Assembly (NCBI RefSeq): GCF_029227915.1
Contig: NC_079878.1
Location: forward strand, 21,477,501-21,541,500
Direction of reading: 5' to 3'
Length of the DNA: 64,000 nt
Origin: Hydractinia symbiolongicarpus
Lineage: Eukaryota > Cnidaria > Hydrozoa > Anthoathecata > Hydractiniidae
The position numbers and the translations under genes were made by a program. This document shows positions 11,028 through 24,689 of this stretch, in pieces. Position 1 is the stretch's first letter; each line of letters opens with the position of its first letter. The notes under the pieces are model-generated. The model ran no database searches. It was not told where the DNA came from and worked only from the letters and a program-made list of their open reading frames with translations.

Positions 11028-14000
11028 ATGGTGACGACTGCAAGATTAACACACCTTTCAAAGAAAATGGGAAGAAGAAGATTAATTTTTGCATCATTAT
11101 CATTTGTGTATATATTTGGCAGTTTGTGTTTAAATCAATTTTCTACTTCAATAGAACATGGTAAGTTTACTCTATATACAGCTAAATATATATTTTTTAT
11201 GTTTACTTAATTCTTTGTACTATCCTTCACAAGCATTTAAAAAAATAGTTTTACATGACTTGAATATAATTTGAATAAATCAAGCAAAAAAAATTGTGAA
11301 AAAATGAAATAAATATATAGGTAAGAAAGTTAATTTTAGTGTCTTCCAAAAGTTTATTCCAAAAAATACATAAATTTTCCTATCTGGGACTGCTTTTTTA
11401 TCCCTGCATATACACATTAATTTATAAGCATTACAATCTTGTATATTAATGCCTAAAATCATGAAATATAAAACAATCATTTTTATTTTTAATGCTTTTC
11501 ACAGGATTTCATTTATTTTAATAGAAATTAACGAAAAGAAAATTCCAAAGGCTTATGTTATAAAATTATACAAAAAATTAAAGTGAAAGTCCTGGCCTCA
11601 GCAAAATGAAAAAGAGGAAAAAAGTGACACACCCCTCTTAATAATATCTTAAAAAGGTCTTTATAAAAGTTACATTTAACCTCTGACATTCAATATTTTT
11701 GTTTCTGTGAAAATTGACACTTTGCAAAGTTTGGAACTTGACAAATTAGTAGATAATTACTAACTTTTAATTTAATTGATAACCCTATTAATTTCTTCTA
11801 ATAATTTATTTACCATTGAAATATAATAATCTTAAACAAAGCTTAAATCAGTTATATGTTGCAGCATTATCATTTCTCAAACATTAATAAACCATATGTT
11901 TAAGAAATGATAATCCTTCAATGCTCTTATATAATTACTAAAGATTCAAACCAAAACAAAAACTTTGAAGCCTAATATCTTTAACATACATAATAGTTAA
12001 GAAAATTAATTTCAGTGAATTTTGTATTTTTATTCCGAAAAATCTATAAATTTTCCCATCTGGGACTACTTTTTCACCCCCTGAACATACACATTCATTT
12101 ATAAGCATTGCAATCTTGTATATTAATGCTTAAAATCATAAATTATAAAATAATCATTGTTATTTCTAATGCTTCACAGGATTTCTTGTATTTTAATAGA
12201 AATTAGCAAAAATTAATTCCAAGGAATTATGTTGAAAAATTATACAAAAATTAAATTAAAAGTCCTGGCATCAGCAAAATAGAAAAGAGGAAAAAAGTGA
12301 AGTTAAAATCATAAAGTATAAACAATGATTGTGTTTTTTAATGCTTCTCACAGGCTTATGTTGAAAAGTTATACATAAATTAAATTAAAAGTCCTGGCAT
12401 CAGCAAAATAGAAAAGAGGAAAAAAGTGAAGTTAAAATCATAAAGTATAAACAATGATTGTGTTTTTTAATGCTTCTCACAGGCTTATGTTGAAAAGTTA
12501 TACATAAATTAAATAAAAAGTCCTGGCCTCAGCAAAATAGAAAAAAGAGGAAAAAAGTGATACACCCCTTTTAATAATAGCTTCAAAGGTCTTCATACAT
12601 TAAACTTTTGACATTTTTAATTTTTTATGAATTAACAATGTCACCCTTAGCATTAAAAGGAAATGGGGTTAAAAAAACATAACCTTTTTTATTCTTGTGG
12701 TGGAAACTTTTTGACCTTCATGATGTTCTCATTCATTTTTTAATATTTGACACAATTTTACATTGTGTGCAAATGGGTGTGCGAATTGTTTCTGTGAAAA
12801 TTAACACTTTTGCAAAGTTTGGAACTTGACAAGTTAGTAGATAATTACTAACATTTAATTTAATAACGCTATTAATTTCTTTGTTTGTTGTAATAAATTA
12901 TTTACTATTGAAATGAAATAATCTTAAACAAAGCGCATGGTCTGTTATATGTTGAAGGATTTCTTGAACATTAATAATATGAATACTGCACAGGCAAACC
13001 AAAACAATAACTTCAAAGCCCGATATTTTATATGGCATATTCAGATATGTAAAATAATAATTTAAGTGAAGAATTGTGTGGTATAGTCAATGAATTACTA
13101 AAAAATGACTATGTTCTATATATATTCCGAATGCTCAAGTGAAAATACAAACCTGCTTTTGTATGCAAAATTCAATTTGTAAAGTTGTGTTAGAATCATT
13201 CAAAATACTATTTTTAAATTTTCATTAGTAAATGAATAATAATGTGGCCACCAGGTTTTCAAAATTGACCAATATTTTCAATATTCATTAACTTTGCAGT
13301 AAAATATGTTACACTCCTCTCTTAGCACAGTGTATATTTCTTTAGTCTTGTTATGCTCATGGAAACACTTATTCCAGCCTCGAAATATGCCTAAATGTTT
13401 TGCTGACATTTCAAATTTTTAAAAAACTTTTAAAAATATTTTCAAAACATATTAGAATTTTATGTCTTAAACATAGGTGGAGTTGCTATTACCCTTTATA
13501 CAGTTCAGTTATACTAAATGTTTTTTACAACCCCTCACAAACAATATTAAGACAAGTTGGAAATTTTTAAGTTCTTCTAAAGCACATGATTCTGTACATT
13601 ACTCCGATCAGTTAAACATTCTCTGTTGAGAATGAATACGGATGTGCTATGATAAATATTCACCTATATGTATACACACCATCCGGATAAACTATCTGAG
13701 TTCATCACTAACATATAGCCGCACGTAGTGTAGTAGGTTTGTCTGCGGCTCCCAGTTCTGAGGACCACGGATCTAATCCTGCTCACTGCTTGGCAGTATG
13801 TTAGTGATGAACAAAGTAGTTCTTCTTCAATATGACTTCGATCAGTGTTTTAAGCCCTACACAATAAAGTGAACGTTAAACTAATGTTTAAAATGAACAA
13901 ATGGCATATTAATGGTGTCATTAAAATAGCTTAACTCAATATTTTTTCATTGACTGACTCACTGCATATAGTAATACTTCTTGTTTTAAATTATTTTAGT

Positions 14001-17000
14001 TGCGTTGGAAGAAAGTTCAAGCTATGGTTCACCTTTTGCTCGGAAATTATTATCTGTCAATGATACAACGAATAGCACAAACAGTAACTCAACTACCAAC
14101 AAATGTACACAACCTAGTAAGGATTACATTATTCTAGTATTTGTTGCAGTTGGTGTTGAATCTGAAAGTTAGATCACTGCCTTACCCTTCAGCTAAATGC
14201 CAAGATGCTGCATTTAAGACCCACAATACTACGTTACATAGTTTGTTCTTGAATTAAAGAATTAATATATATGTTAACATTTTACAGGAAAACAGGAGAA
14301 ATCCAAAACTGCACTTTAAAAAAAATTGTAGTTTTGATATCCCTAGGGTAATTTAGTGTCTGGAAATACAATTTGGGTGTAGGAAAACTTTAAGAAATTT
14401 TTTTTTCAGTTTTTACTGGAACACCATTCTTAGTAATGCTTAAAAAGAAGTTTTTGTTAAAAACAAAGGCAGCATATCATATCAATCACTCCTGCGAGTT
14501 ATATTGGTAACTTTTCAAACCAGAAACTTGGTAAAAATTGAGTGAATACTCTCTATATATTAATGTTCATCCATTTTAGGTATAAAAGAGTTTCCAAAAG
14601 ATGTTTTTACCCAGCAACAAAGGCGTTATGGAGCTGTCCTTCTCCATGTGTTTCTAGTATGACAATTTAACAATATGTATGTTACAGAATTTGTACCATG
14701 TTGTGCAGTTCAACTTTTACAAGGTGCATAAATAACCGTCTACTCATTCCTAATTGTAAAACTTCTCACAATCAAGTTTTCTTTTTAGGCAATATACATG
14801 TTTGTAGCTCTTGCATTTGTATGCGATGATTACTTCATATCAGCCTTAGATAAAATTTGTGAAGTGAGTTGTTTCTTTTGTTTATCACACTATGTAGTTC
14901 AGTTAATAGAATGCTAAATAGGTTCAAACTTATTGTAGTCTTCATGGCAGTAATAAAGTTGCTGCATGTGGCCTTTAATTAACTTCCTAAAAGCCATGTC
15001 AGTTCTCATTTAGCCTATAAATTGACGTAATGCAATCTAGAAACATGACGTCCTGATTTGTTTTTTTCATGGCCCAACCTGTAATCTAAAAGATAAATGC
15101 ATTGTCTGTCTGTTTGCCATGTGTTAAAAGCCACAGTTTTAAAAGATGCTTTTCTCACTATGAAAGATGGTATAGAACTCAAGCTATAACATTGAACCTT
15201 TACTGTATCAACACAAAGCTTTAAGTAAATAAAACAATTTTGTTTATGTCTTAATTCTGTTTTTAGAGATTGGATTTATCTGAAGATGTTGCTGGCGCAA
15301 CTTTTATGGCTGCCGGAAGTTCAGCACCTGAGTTGTTTACTTCCATAATAGGTGTGTTATACAAAGATGGAATAATTCTGCTCAAAATACACTCTAATAT
15401 TCAGTGGTTTTTATCAGCTTGACACAAAATTCTATTTTCTGATGGTTTACACAATCAACTTTTACTTATTAGTCACACAGAAAAAACAAAATTAATAATA
15501 TGGACAACTTTTTCATTCTTCCCTCTTTGAAATTTATGAAATGTTGCTGTTTTGTGTTTTCTGGCAGTTCTAGACAATAAAATATACACTAATGTCTATG
15601 CAGCCATCCTTTTTGTTCAATGGCTTTAGCCAGTAGAACTTTAAAATGGGCTTCTTTTTTTGTGGCCATTTTTACTATCGACACTAGTAAAGCATGGTAG
15701 GGTACCAGTCTAGTGTAGCGGCACGTGAGTTATTAGTTTTTGAGTTTTGATAACAGTTCAGTTGGTTTCGCCAGTTTCAACAAACTACAACGGTCGTTTG
15801 TTATTTTTTTGTGATCTGAAATTTTTAGATAGATTTGTATTTGATTACAAGAAGTTTCAACAGGCTCAAAATCTTTCAAAAAAACGAAATAAATCAAAAA
15901 TTGGTTTTTTTATTGATTTTTACGTTGCATCTAGTTTTCAAAAAACCGGTGTTTGCAAACTTGAACTCATTTTTCTACTTTCATTTTTTTTCGTCTTTTG
16001 CTGGGCCAGTTGAAAATAATTAATTATTAATAACGTGAGCATTTTTTCTGCACAATTGGAGAACTAAAGTAAATACTCATCGCAGAGGATATAATAAACC
16101 AGTAATACGCCGTAGAACATTCTGCCAACACGGTGGGTTTATTTATTTTAAAGACGAATAAATTTTATTCTTTTTAGATTTCATTTAATATTCTTTATTG
16201 CTGTTTTTAGGTGTTTTTATAACCAAAGGAGATGTTGGCGTTGGAACCATTGTTGGGTCGGCTGTGTTTAACATTTTAGTCATTATTGCTTTATGCGCCT
16301 TATTTGCTGGACAGGTACGTTCTTCTTCGTTAATGTGTCCATTTGTGCTTTGTCTAGGACTTGTCCCGGAATAATTGTAATTTCTGATTTAGGTTGTTCA
16401 ATTAACATGGTGGCCACTATTTCGAGATTCTATATGCTACATTATATCTATTGGTGCACTTATTTGGGTAGGTTGATTTCGAGATGAGTTTGACATAGTA
16501 AAAAAAATGCTGTTGTATTGCAAATAAAATGTGATGGATAAAAACAAAAACTGCTGCTCATTTTGTTTTCAGTATCCTCTGTTTTGTGTTTAGACCCTGC
16601 AGGATGGTCTGGTCACTTGGTAAGTATTATTTGTGTGTTGACCTTTGTTTTTACTGCAGCTTGTCTAATTTATATGTAAGAGGTTTGTTATTCTAATTTA
16701 TATGTCAGAGGTTTTTCATCCTATACTTCTCGAAAGTCTTTTTACAGGAGTGTGCCATTTTGGATTGTCAATTTTGCTGCACCTTTTTTTTACTCTTTAT
16801 TTTATATTTTCTGGAATTTCATTTGAATTTCCATGTCATCAGTTAATAGTGAATTCTGTATATTTTTTAGGTACGAGAGTTTAACCATGATTCTGTTATA
16901 CATTGCATACATAATATTTATGAAGTAAGTGCTTAATAAAAATGATGGTAGTAATGTTTATCTTAGTTAATGTGCTGGAATTAAAAATTTTGTGGTTTAA

Positions 17001-20000
17001 TTATTCAGCAAATCCTCAAATCTGTTTTTTTGTGGTAGAAAATTTTCATGATATAATGTGGATGAGATCAAGGGCCCAATAAATTTTCTTTGAAAGAGTG
17101 AACTAAATCTGCACCCAACCATACACTTCCCCTGGCTAATTAGAGAGGCGTCAACTACTTTAGAGAAATTATTTTCGCCGGAATAAATTTTCGTGAATTT
17201 AGCGAGTTTTTGTCAATACATCATTATTGGGAAACTCACTTTCAAAAATATTTTAAAAATTTCCGCAAAATTTAGTTGTTTTCTCCTTTTCGAAAAACTA
17301 TTTACGATATTTTTTTCTTCTGATTCACCTAGAATCTGAACAATATATACATGAATTTCACCTTTAGTCTTTATTTTATGTCTCCTACATAAAAGGCCCT
17401 TGAAAAGATGGTATAAATTGAGAAATTAAATGTGAAAAAATCCTTTTTAACTTTATTTCTTGCCAAAAATTAGCACTTGCTAAATTCGTAAATATTTTAT
17501 TTTTAACGCTTCTCGCGAAAATCTGCTCCGGCCAAAATGAAATTCCATAAGGTACTCTTGTTGGAATTTTTTACACATGTTCTTTCCAGATTTAATCCAA
17601 TTTTTCTTGGCTGGATTAATGCAAGAAAGGCGAAAAGAGAAGCAGCACAACGGGATCGTTCGGGTTCCACATCACCTCTTGTCGAGGATGGTGTACCAGC
17701 AGGTAGGAAATCATCTCGGTGTTAAGTAATGAAAATAAGAGAAACGGATTGAGTAACAGAAGTCAATATCTTCTAAGTTAAAAGGTGTTACTGCGAAATA
17801 AAATTAAGATTTTTAGCCTGAAACAAAATATCAAACATTTAAGAAAAAAATAATCCTTAAAAAATAAATTATGAGAATAGATCCTGTGTAAATATTTCAT
17901 TCTAATCACTACCACCATTTTCGTTCGTTTAGACTGAAATGTATATACGTGCCAACATTTTCTCCTAACAGTTTATTCCACGGCATTATGTTGATAAGCT
18001 TTAGAAATGTCTTAATCTGTTACGTCATTCTTGTTGAAGTCTGATTAAGCATTCGCCTTGTTGCCCCTGTCCATTTTATTGATCATATAGTACTACTCCA
18101 TTCCATTTGAGAACAAAAAACCTCTTTAACTGATTAGAGATTGATTTTTAAGACCATCCAAATAGTGTGGCGTTTCACTAATAAAAAAGAACCGGTTTGG
18201 AAATTGTAGAAATTTGTCAAAAGTCACAAATGCTTATTAAACCACATTTAAATCATTCAATTCTAGCCATTAAACATTGTGTTGAATCACATGTCAGTCT
18301 CCATGGCAACCATGATTATGATAGCTACACAGGTAAAATGTTGATAACGCATTGGCAACACCTAAGCATCTCATACCAATAACATCACATCATACGTCAC
18401 ATAACCATTTTAAACCTTGACATGCTACTGTTAATGACTAACCATGACGTGTGAGAAAGTTGAGAGCTTTTTACTGGAGCAATTTATAACCATCAAGGAA
18501 TTGATTTTCGCAGGAATTCGGGTGTTTTCCATTTTGAACAACGTTTTATATTACTTCTTCCTTCTAATTAACCTAAAACTACATACAATATACATATGTA
18601 AATTTCAACTGTAGCAGTCTTTATTTTACGTCTCTTACATATTCGCGCACTTTAATTAGGTCTTACCAGCTTCGCGAAAATTAGTTCTAGCGAAATTAAA
18701 TTTTATTTTGAAACATTTCTCGCGAAAATTAGTTCTCGCGAAAATTAGTTCTCGCGAAAATTAGTTCTCGCAAAAATTAATTCGTTTCAGAAACTACTAT
18801 TCTTAAACATGCTGCGAGGTAATTCGAACGGTTCGAGATTTTACGACGTGTGCAAATTTGACAGCTTTAGAAATTACGCTCCTACACCCCCTTTTTTTGT
18901 ATTTCAATGGAAGTTTTATTTATTTTCAATTTGACAGTGAAATATACAGAAGATAGAAAAGTTAGTACACACGAACAGATCGAACTTCAAGAAAATCGCA
19001 GGTGAGTGTTCATTTACACAAAGTTGATCATTACTTCTACCATTGCTGTTTTAGTAAATATGCCAAGTCGTTTCTCTCCTCGTTGTTTTCGGTGTCGTTT
19101 ATATCATCTTTATTTGTTGTTGTTATTTTTTGTCTTCAATGTTTTTGTAGTTGTTGTTGTTGTATTTGATTTTGTTGTTGTTCGCGTTTTTATCGTACCG
19201 TTGCCGTTTCGGTCATCGTAAATCCCATTTTCGTTGTTGCGTGCTTGTCGTTTTTGGTGGAGTTATCGTGGTAGGCTGATATTGAAATCGCAAATCTACA
19301 TTGTTATGTTTTTTAATTTTTACAATAAAGGCGACCTACTTGGAAAGAGCTTGGCTTGATGATCATGCTGACGAATGAGTTCTCACCAAGTACGAGGTTT
19401 CGAGCTGCGTGTCTTATTGTTATTATGAGGGTAAGCACAACAAATTCACTTCGATAATTTTATTTTTGGGTGTTCTACAACTTGCTGGAGTGATGATGAT
19501 ATTTGTATACTCGCTTTAATTATTCAACTTTATCAGGATCAGGAAAACAGACCTACAGCTGGAGAAGAAGAAGAATTTAAAAACGAAGAAAAAGAACCTA
19601 AGTGTGTTTGGTTTCAACTTTTCTATTTTTTAACGAATATAAGAATATTTCTTTCATTATTTACTATTTTTATTTAGTCACATTGCTCACGATTCTACAC
19701 TAAATGCAAGTGGAGATGGGGATGAAGAAATTGAAGGGACACCATTCCTCTACCCCCGTAAGATTTCATTCTGTTTTTTTTTATGAATGTTTGAATAGGA
19801 TAACCTTAAAAATCTTGTAATTTTATTACAGTACACAAAAAAGACGTAGTAAGAAAATTGGCTGTTAAAATTTCGCGGAATTTGGTGCCTGTTAAATTTA
19901 AAACCTTTAAGGGACTTTTCGTTAGCATGTCTAGTCTATTGTTTACGAATCCATATATTTTGATCATTGTAGAGGGTTCGATTTTGCAAGTGGTATTCTG

Positions 20001-22252
20001 GGTAATATCATTACCATTAGTCATCGTGCTTTATTTTACAATTCCTGACTGCAGAAAACCAAAGTATGTACATTTTCTTTTCTGAACGCCGCCCTCTTAT
20101 GCGCCCCAACCTTTGTTTGATATGCATCGAATCTACTGAAGAACCATAAAATAAACGCCTCTTTTTTAGTTTATCTAACACAGTAACAATTAGGGAAATG
20201 TTTAAAAAAGTCTGCAAGAATACTTTTTGAAATGGCACGAGTCGAACTTGTTTTCTATCGGAATGCAAGCAAAAAGAAGAACGTACCTTAGCACTACCTT
20301 ATTACCGCGAATTTTATACGAATTTGACCACGTAAAAATTTGGCATGTGCTTTTTACTGCATACGCACTAAAATCTACCTGAACAAGCCTGTATGCAAAC
20401 ATTTAACGACCTACGACGATCGGCTGACCTGTAAATTGATTTTTTTTTAAAGTTTTAATCCCCCTACAGAAAAGTCTCTTACTACACCTTGCACTGTTGA
20501 ACAGGATGGTAGGGGATGTAGAGTATATAATTATTCTCTTTTTATTTTGCGTCTAATGTCAAAGTAACATCTGAAGCGAGAAACGTGTGTTTTCATGCCT
20601 TCTTTAAGTCCTTATATTTATCTTATAGATATGCTGCGTGGTACTTGCTCACTTTCTTAGCTTCAATTTTTTGGATTATGATATTTTCTTATCTAATGGT
20701 TTGGATGGTAAGGAATTTTTTTTTTTTTAATTTTTTATAAACCGAGTAAACGTGCATGGCACTACTCATTCTTCTTTTAATCTTTTCTAGGTATGTGTGA
20801 TAGGTTACACTCTGGGTATACCAGATGTTATTATGGGTATCATTTTTCTTGCTGCTGGCACGAGTATACCAGACGCTATCTCAAGCTTATTGGTTGCTCG
20901 AGAGGGTAAGTTTTTAGTGATGGATAGAGAGAACAGTGCAATTCAACCGTCGTGAGGACTATCTTTAGTGTTTAAATAACTTTCTCTCTTACGAAGGTCT
21001 TGGTGATATGGCGGTGTCGAATTCAATTGGTAGCAACATATTTGATATTTTAATTGGCCTTGCTGTGCCATGGTTAATTAAAACTGCCACGAGTGGACAA
21101 AAGGTGAGAGACTTGTTGATGTCAAGGACGTGTTAGCCCATTTGATATAAAACACCTTTCTTTTTTACTTACTCTTTTTTCATTTAGAATTAACCTATAA
21201 CTTAAGTATATTATGAGCCTCGCGTTTTTTATTATTACTATTATTTACCCAGGATAGCCTCTTCAGTTCCTATTGGTACTGTTATCAACGAGGGTCCTGC
21301 GAAGGGGGTCCTAGCGCATTTAAAGCTCCCATTTGAGCTACGAAAGTCGTAGAAGCACAGCAATCGCTCAACTAGACAACCGCCTAAGATATCAATCCTA
21401 TTCTCATGCTGAGCGCTAAGCAGAAAGGATAGATTCACACTTTTATAGTCTCTGGCATGACTCGGCCGGGGTTTGAACCCAAGACCTCCCGCACTGAAAG
21501 CGAACGCTCTACCACGAGGCTATCAGTCGTAAAGTTGAATAACACTAAGCACAGCCAAAGCAGATATTTCGGAAATATTTTCTTGTTCGTCTTAACCAAG
21601 AATATTAGGTCACACTGCAGTACTAATTTATGGCCCTTCCTCTTCTTTACTGTGTCGGCGGCCCTGGGTTCACATATTTTATACCACAACGAACAGTTAT
21701 GTCATAAAATCTACTATTTTTAGGTTGTCATTAACAGTCGTGGAATGATTTATTCAGTGATTCTGCTGTTCGCGTCGGTTTTATTAACGGTACAGTACTT
21801 TGTTAGTATTTATTTGTGTATTTTACTTAAATGGAACTCATTTTTCGCACTCATCTATTTACCAAGGAGAATTATTTTTAAACTTTTAAGATTTTTATGT
21901 GTTTATCTTACCTTTCAGGAAGACGCAGTAGTTTCTTGTCAAATTTTGCAACAGCAAAAATTGTTAAAAAATCTCACAGTGGACGAGAATGACAAATCTT
22001 AAAGACCTTGATTTAAATTTCTGAACAGATACGCATAGGTTTTATAGTGAACAATTAGTAAAAAATCGCATAGATAATGTTTTACCTTCTCTATTTCAGG
22101 TTCTGATAATCCATTGCAACAAATGGCGTCTCGACCGTAAACTTGGCGTCATATTTACGTTACTCTATCTTGTATTCGTCACCTTCTCCGCATGTATCGA
22201 ATTTAATTTATTTGGCTTTGTGAACTGGCCAACATGTAAATTTACTGGCTGA
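11028..22252 (+). CDS. K+-dependent Na+/Ca2+ exchanger (SLC24/NCKX3/4-like), 639 aa, 20 exons
   Basis: Exons: 11028-11160, 14000-14116, 14580-14656, 14789-14863, 15267-15351, 16211-16314, 16393-16467, 16594-16619, 16871-16924, 17590-17702, 18938-19001, 19331-19430, 19537-19601, 19678-19757, 19832-20063, 20629-20707, 20791-20905, 20997-21103, 21724-21789, 22100-22252. All are in phase, 1920 nt. It swaps Na+ inward for Ca2+ and K+ outward across the plasma membrane. The N-terminal hydrophobic segment (about 19-35) is a signal-anchor; an N-glycosylation-rich loop ([12 protein letters not shown]) precedes the first helix cluster. The alpha-1 repeat has [17 protein letters not shown] (acidic E156) and GSAVFNI. 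The alpha-2 repeat has [10 protein letters not shown] (D521) and GSNIFDI (D548); this second Asp is the residue tied to K+ dependence in NCKX2. A long charged cytoplasmic loop (about 250-390) lies between. The C-terminus [11 protein letters not shown] and [14 protein letters not shown] resembles NCKX3/4. Confidence 0.93.
11290..12850 (+). repeat. Duplicated intron segments with 129-bp tandem unit
   Basis: NCKX intron 1 contains related blocks near 11320-11780 and 12000-12850. GTCCTGG(C/A)(C/A)TCAGCAAAAT recurs at about 11589, 12262, 12391 and 12520, so the last three are spaced 129 bp. TTTGCAAAGTTTGGAACTTG also recurs, near 11714 and 12803. This is local duplication of noncoding sequence. Confidence 0.7.
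13700..13812 (+). mobile_element. Foldback / tRNA-like small element
   Basis: A 16-bp perfect inverted repeat, GTTCATCACTAACATA at 13700-13715 and its complement at 13797-13812, bounds a 113-bp unit. Inside, TAGTGTAGTAG (13726-13736) fits the Pol III box A consensus, and GGATCTAATCC (13769-13779) is a weak box B with two mismatches. It may be a degenerate tRNA-derived element in NCKX intron 1. Confidence 0.4.
18640..18790 (+). repeat. TCTCGCGAAAATTAGT tandem repeat
   Basis: A 17-bp unit built on TCTCGCGAAAATTAGT is repeated about four times at 18716-18782, with looser copies before it. It is part of the dispersed CGCGAAAATTA family that recurs at 17160-17530, 56430-56830 and 62090-63120. Confidence 0.7.
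21226..21541 (-). mobile_element. tRNA-derived SINE in NCKX intron 18
   Basis: On the minus strand the head reads TAGCCTCGTGGTAGAGCG (box A, 21522-21505) and GGGTTCAAACCCC (box B, about 21480-21467), with tRNA-like spacing. A ~220-nt non-tRNA body follows and ends in an AATAATAGTAATAATAAAAAA-like tail at 21246-21226. ORFs crossing it are translations of the SINE. Confidence 0.75.
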
Positions 22253-22361
22253 ACAACAAAAATGGAGAAGTGAGGGAAAAAGCGAGATATGTGGCGTTTT
22301 TAGGGCGTGACCCGTTGGTGTGTTTCACAGTAGTGAGATGACAGCTTTCTTAACCATTTTG

Positions 22362-22367
22362 AATAAA
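22362..22367 (+). terminator. Candidate poly(A) signal of the NCKX gene
   Basis: AATAAA 110 nt past the NCKX stop codon. Other downstream sites are possible before the 28-bp repeat array at 22873. Confidence 0.35.
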
Positions 22368-22872
22368 TTTTATTTGGAACGAGAAGATCGTAATGTTTAC
22401 ATCTGGTGTTTATGTTAATATAAATCCAGCTGGTGTGTTCCACGCCTATGTGGTGTAAACTGCGCCTTAAAGCGTATATATTTACTGTAAATATTTTATA
22501 TGTTTCCATAAATTTTTGGGCGGATTCCACACTAGAAAAAACGGCAATGTCGTTCGAAGTATGTCTCGTAGTTATGTTTTTTTTTAATATTTTTCCGTAC
22601 TCTTACAAACATTTTGCGAGATTTTTCAGCATCCTTGAATTTCCTTTATTTTCGCCTTTTCTTCTTCACATTACGAGGAAAATGTTTTTCTACACTAGCA
22701 ATGTCTTTCTTCTCTAAATTTTATAGAAAAAATGATTTGGATTCACGTTATTTAGTCTGCGCATTTTTGATTGTACGGATAAAGCCCTTGCAAAAATTTA
22801 ATGCGTTTTCACAAGACAACCAGTGATACATATTTTCTACTGTATATTTTAAATGCTTAGATTTATCTCTTT

Positions 22873-23068
22873 AATAATAACCTGTTTTGATAGGCTATCC
22901 AATAATAACCTGTTTTGATAGGCTATCCAATAATAACCTGTTTTGATAGGCTATCCAATAATAACCTGTTTTGATAGGCTATCCAATAATAACCTGTTTT
23001 GATAGGCTATCCAATAATAACCTGTTTTGATAGGCTATCCAATAATAACCTGTTTTGATAGGCTATCC
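22873..23068 (+). repeat. Seven identical 28-bp tandem repeats
   Basis: The unit AATAATAACCTGTTTTGATA plus GGCTATCC is repeated seven times without a visible mismatch (196 bp). It lies in the convergent intergenic region, 620 bp past the NCKX stop. There are no spacers, so it is a satellite-like array and not CRISPR. Confidence 0.9.
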
Positions 23069-24689
23069 ACCACCTTGTATTTGAGCATTGCACTTCGAAG
23101 TTAAGCAAGCTTCTGGTGTTTTGTTTTTTATTGTTTTTTTAAAAATAAAATATTCAATTTTATAATTTTTTTACGCAGGAGTTTAGAATTTAGTTTTTTA
23201 GAAAATAGATCAGTTATTATTTTTCCCGCTGTTTTCTAACTCCTTGTGCACTTTACTGTCCTGGTTACGTTTCTCTCGGCCGTAATTTCAAAAATATTTA
23301 ACGGACGAAACATGTCACAACTACATCAAATAGCAAAGTGTCCGAGAGGTCTTATTCATAGAGGCTTACGCTAAAAAGGGTGCTCGCTAGAAAGCCGTTT
23401 ACTGAAGGACAGTTTACTAGAGAATTTTTAGATATCACTTCTTGCTCAAATACTTGATCACGTAAGACCGTGGTAAGAAAGTTGTCGTGGGACAATATAA
23501 CCAAACAGAAACAATACTGTGCAGCTAGCAGGCAACAAATCATACCTTCAGATTGTTTAGTGGTTCAAAGTGAACTCAAGCCGGACATAGTCAGTTTGGA
23601 CTACGGTGCACTTCTAAGGACTGTTTCATTTACCCGTGTGAAATTTCCCGTTTGCTTGTCCGGAGTGAAATGCGGATTCCTTGGAATTAATTCAATTCCT
23701 TAACAGAACATGTAAACAATCGCACTTTTCACTCACTATGTGCAGCATTCCACGTCGCCTAAAAGTCGCTTTGGTCTGTTGCGAATGACCTCTTTGATGA
23801 AGCGAGTGCATGTAATCACTGTGAAAATATCGTAAGTTTATAAAACCTGAAGTTACGAATTTTCCATCCACACGCAATAAAATATCAATTGCGCGAAACT
23901 CTATTTACAGTGGCTGTTTTTTTAAAAGTTAATTTCAGGATTTTTTCTAAAAATTCCAGGAACAATTTTGTTTTACAAGAAATTAAATAGAGTTTTCTGA
24001 ACCTAACGGTTGAAAATACCAAAGAACAAGAAATAGAAAAAAGGGATTGTATCCGAATTTCCGAAGTTTAAAAGAGTAATTGCCACTCTGTTTCTAACTG
24101 GGCGGCCAGGGGAGAGCGCGTTAAAAAATGACACCATTTCATAGAAAAAATAATCACATTTTCGTATGTACACTTATAAACAGGGTTTTAACTACAAACC
24201 AAAATAATGAAATTATCGACGTGTTTTGTGTGAAAAAAAATTTAAGAATAGGATGAAGAATGAGAAAAATTTGTTCGAATGGAAATGCAAAGATAAAAAA
24301 AGCGTTCAGTATAATAAAAGCTTATACTCACAAAGGTGGCGCTATGTTCTGTAGAAAGTGTGGCTGTAGCTTGGTGACATGCATAATATACAGATCAAAA
24401 AGTTGGATGCGTTATATAAATTAATTAAAAATATGAAGCAAAATTATATTCTCTCGTCTATTTTCATTATAAAAATATGGAATTATCACATTAAAGACTA
24501 TTCTACAGAATAGAAACAGTTGAGATTCAGTCTCGTTGAAGCGTCGGATGTTTTGTGAATCATGTCAATCCGCCATTTATGCTTATAAACAAAAATCAAC
24601 ATCGACACAAGTTTCCTTGATATCCCATTTAAACAAACCAGTTTATGCTTTTAGCAATGTCTTCTTTGGTTTTTTTAATTCGGTTTTCG

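Larger units (their letters stand above)
22253..24689. other. Convergent intergenic region (NCKX / MAP3K 3' ends)
   Basis: It contains both 3' UTRs and the 28-bp array. Several ORFs of 60-94 codons occur on both strands, but none shows a domain, splice-phase support or a recognisable composition. No RNA gene was seen. Confidence 0.4.

Noticed and set aside
22873-23068. Regular 28-bp repeats that could suggest a CRISPR array
   Set aside because: The units are directly head-to-tail with no spacers, and the genome is clearly eukaryotic.
23470-23877. 77- and 61-codon ORFs between NCKX and MAP3K
   Set aside because: No recognisable family, no splice support, and position in converging 3' UTRs.
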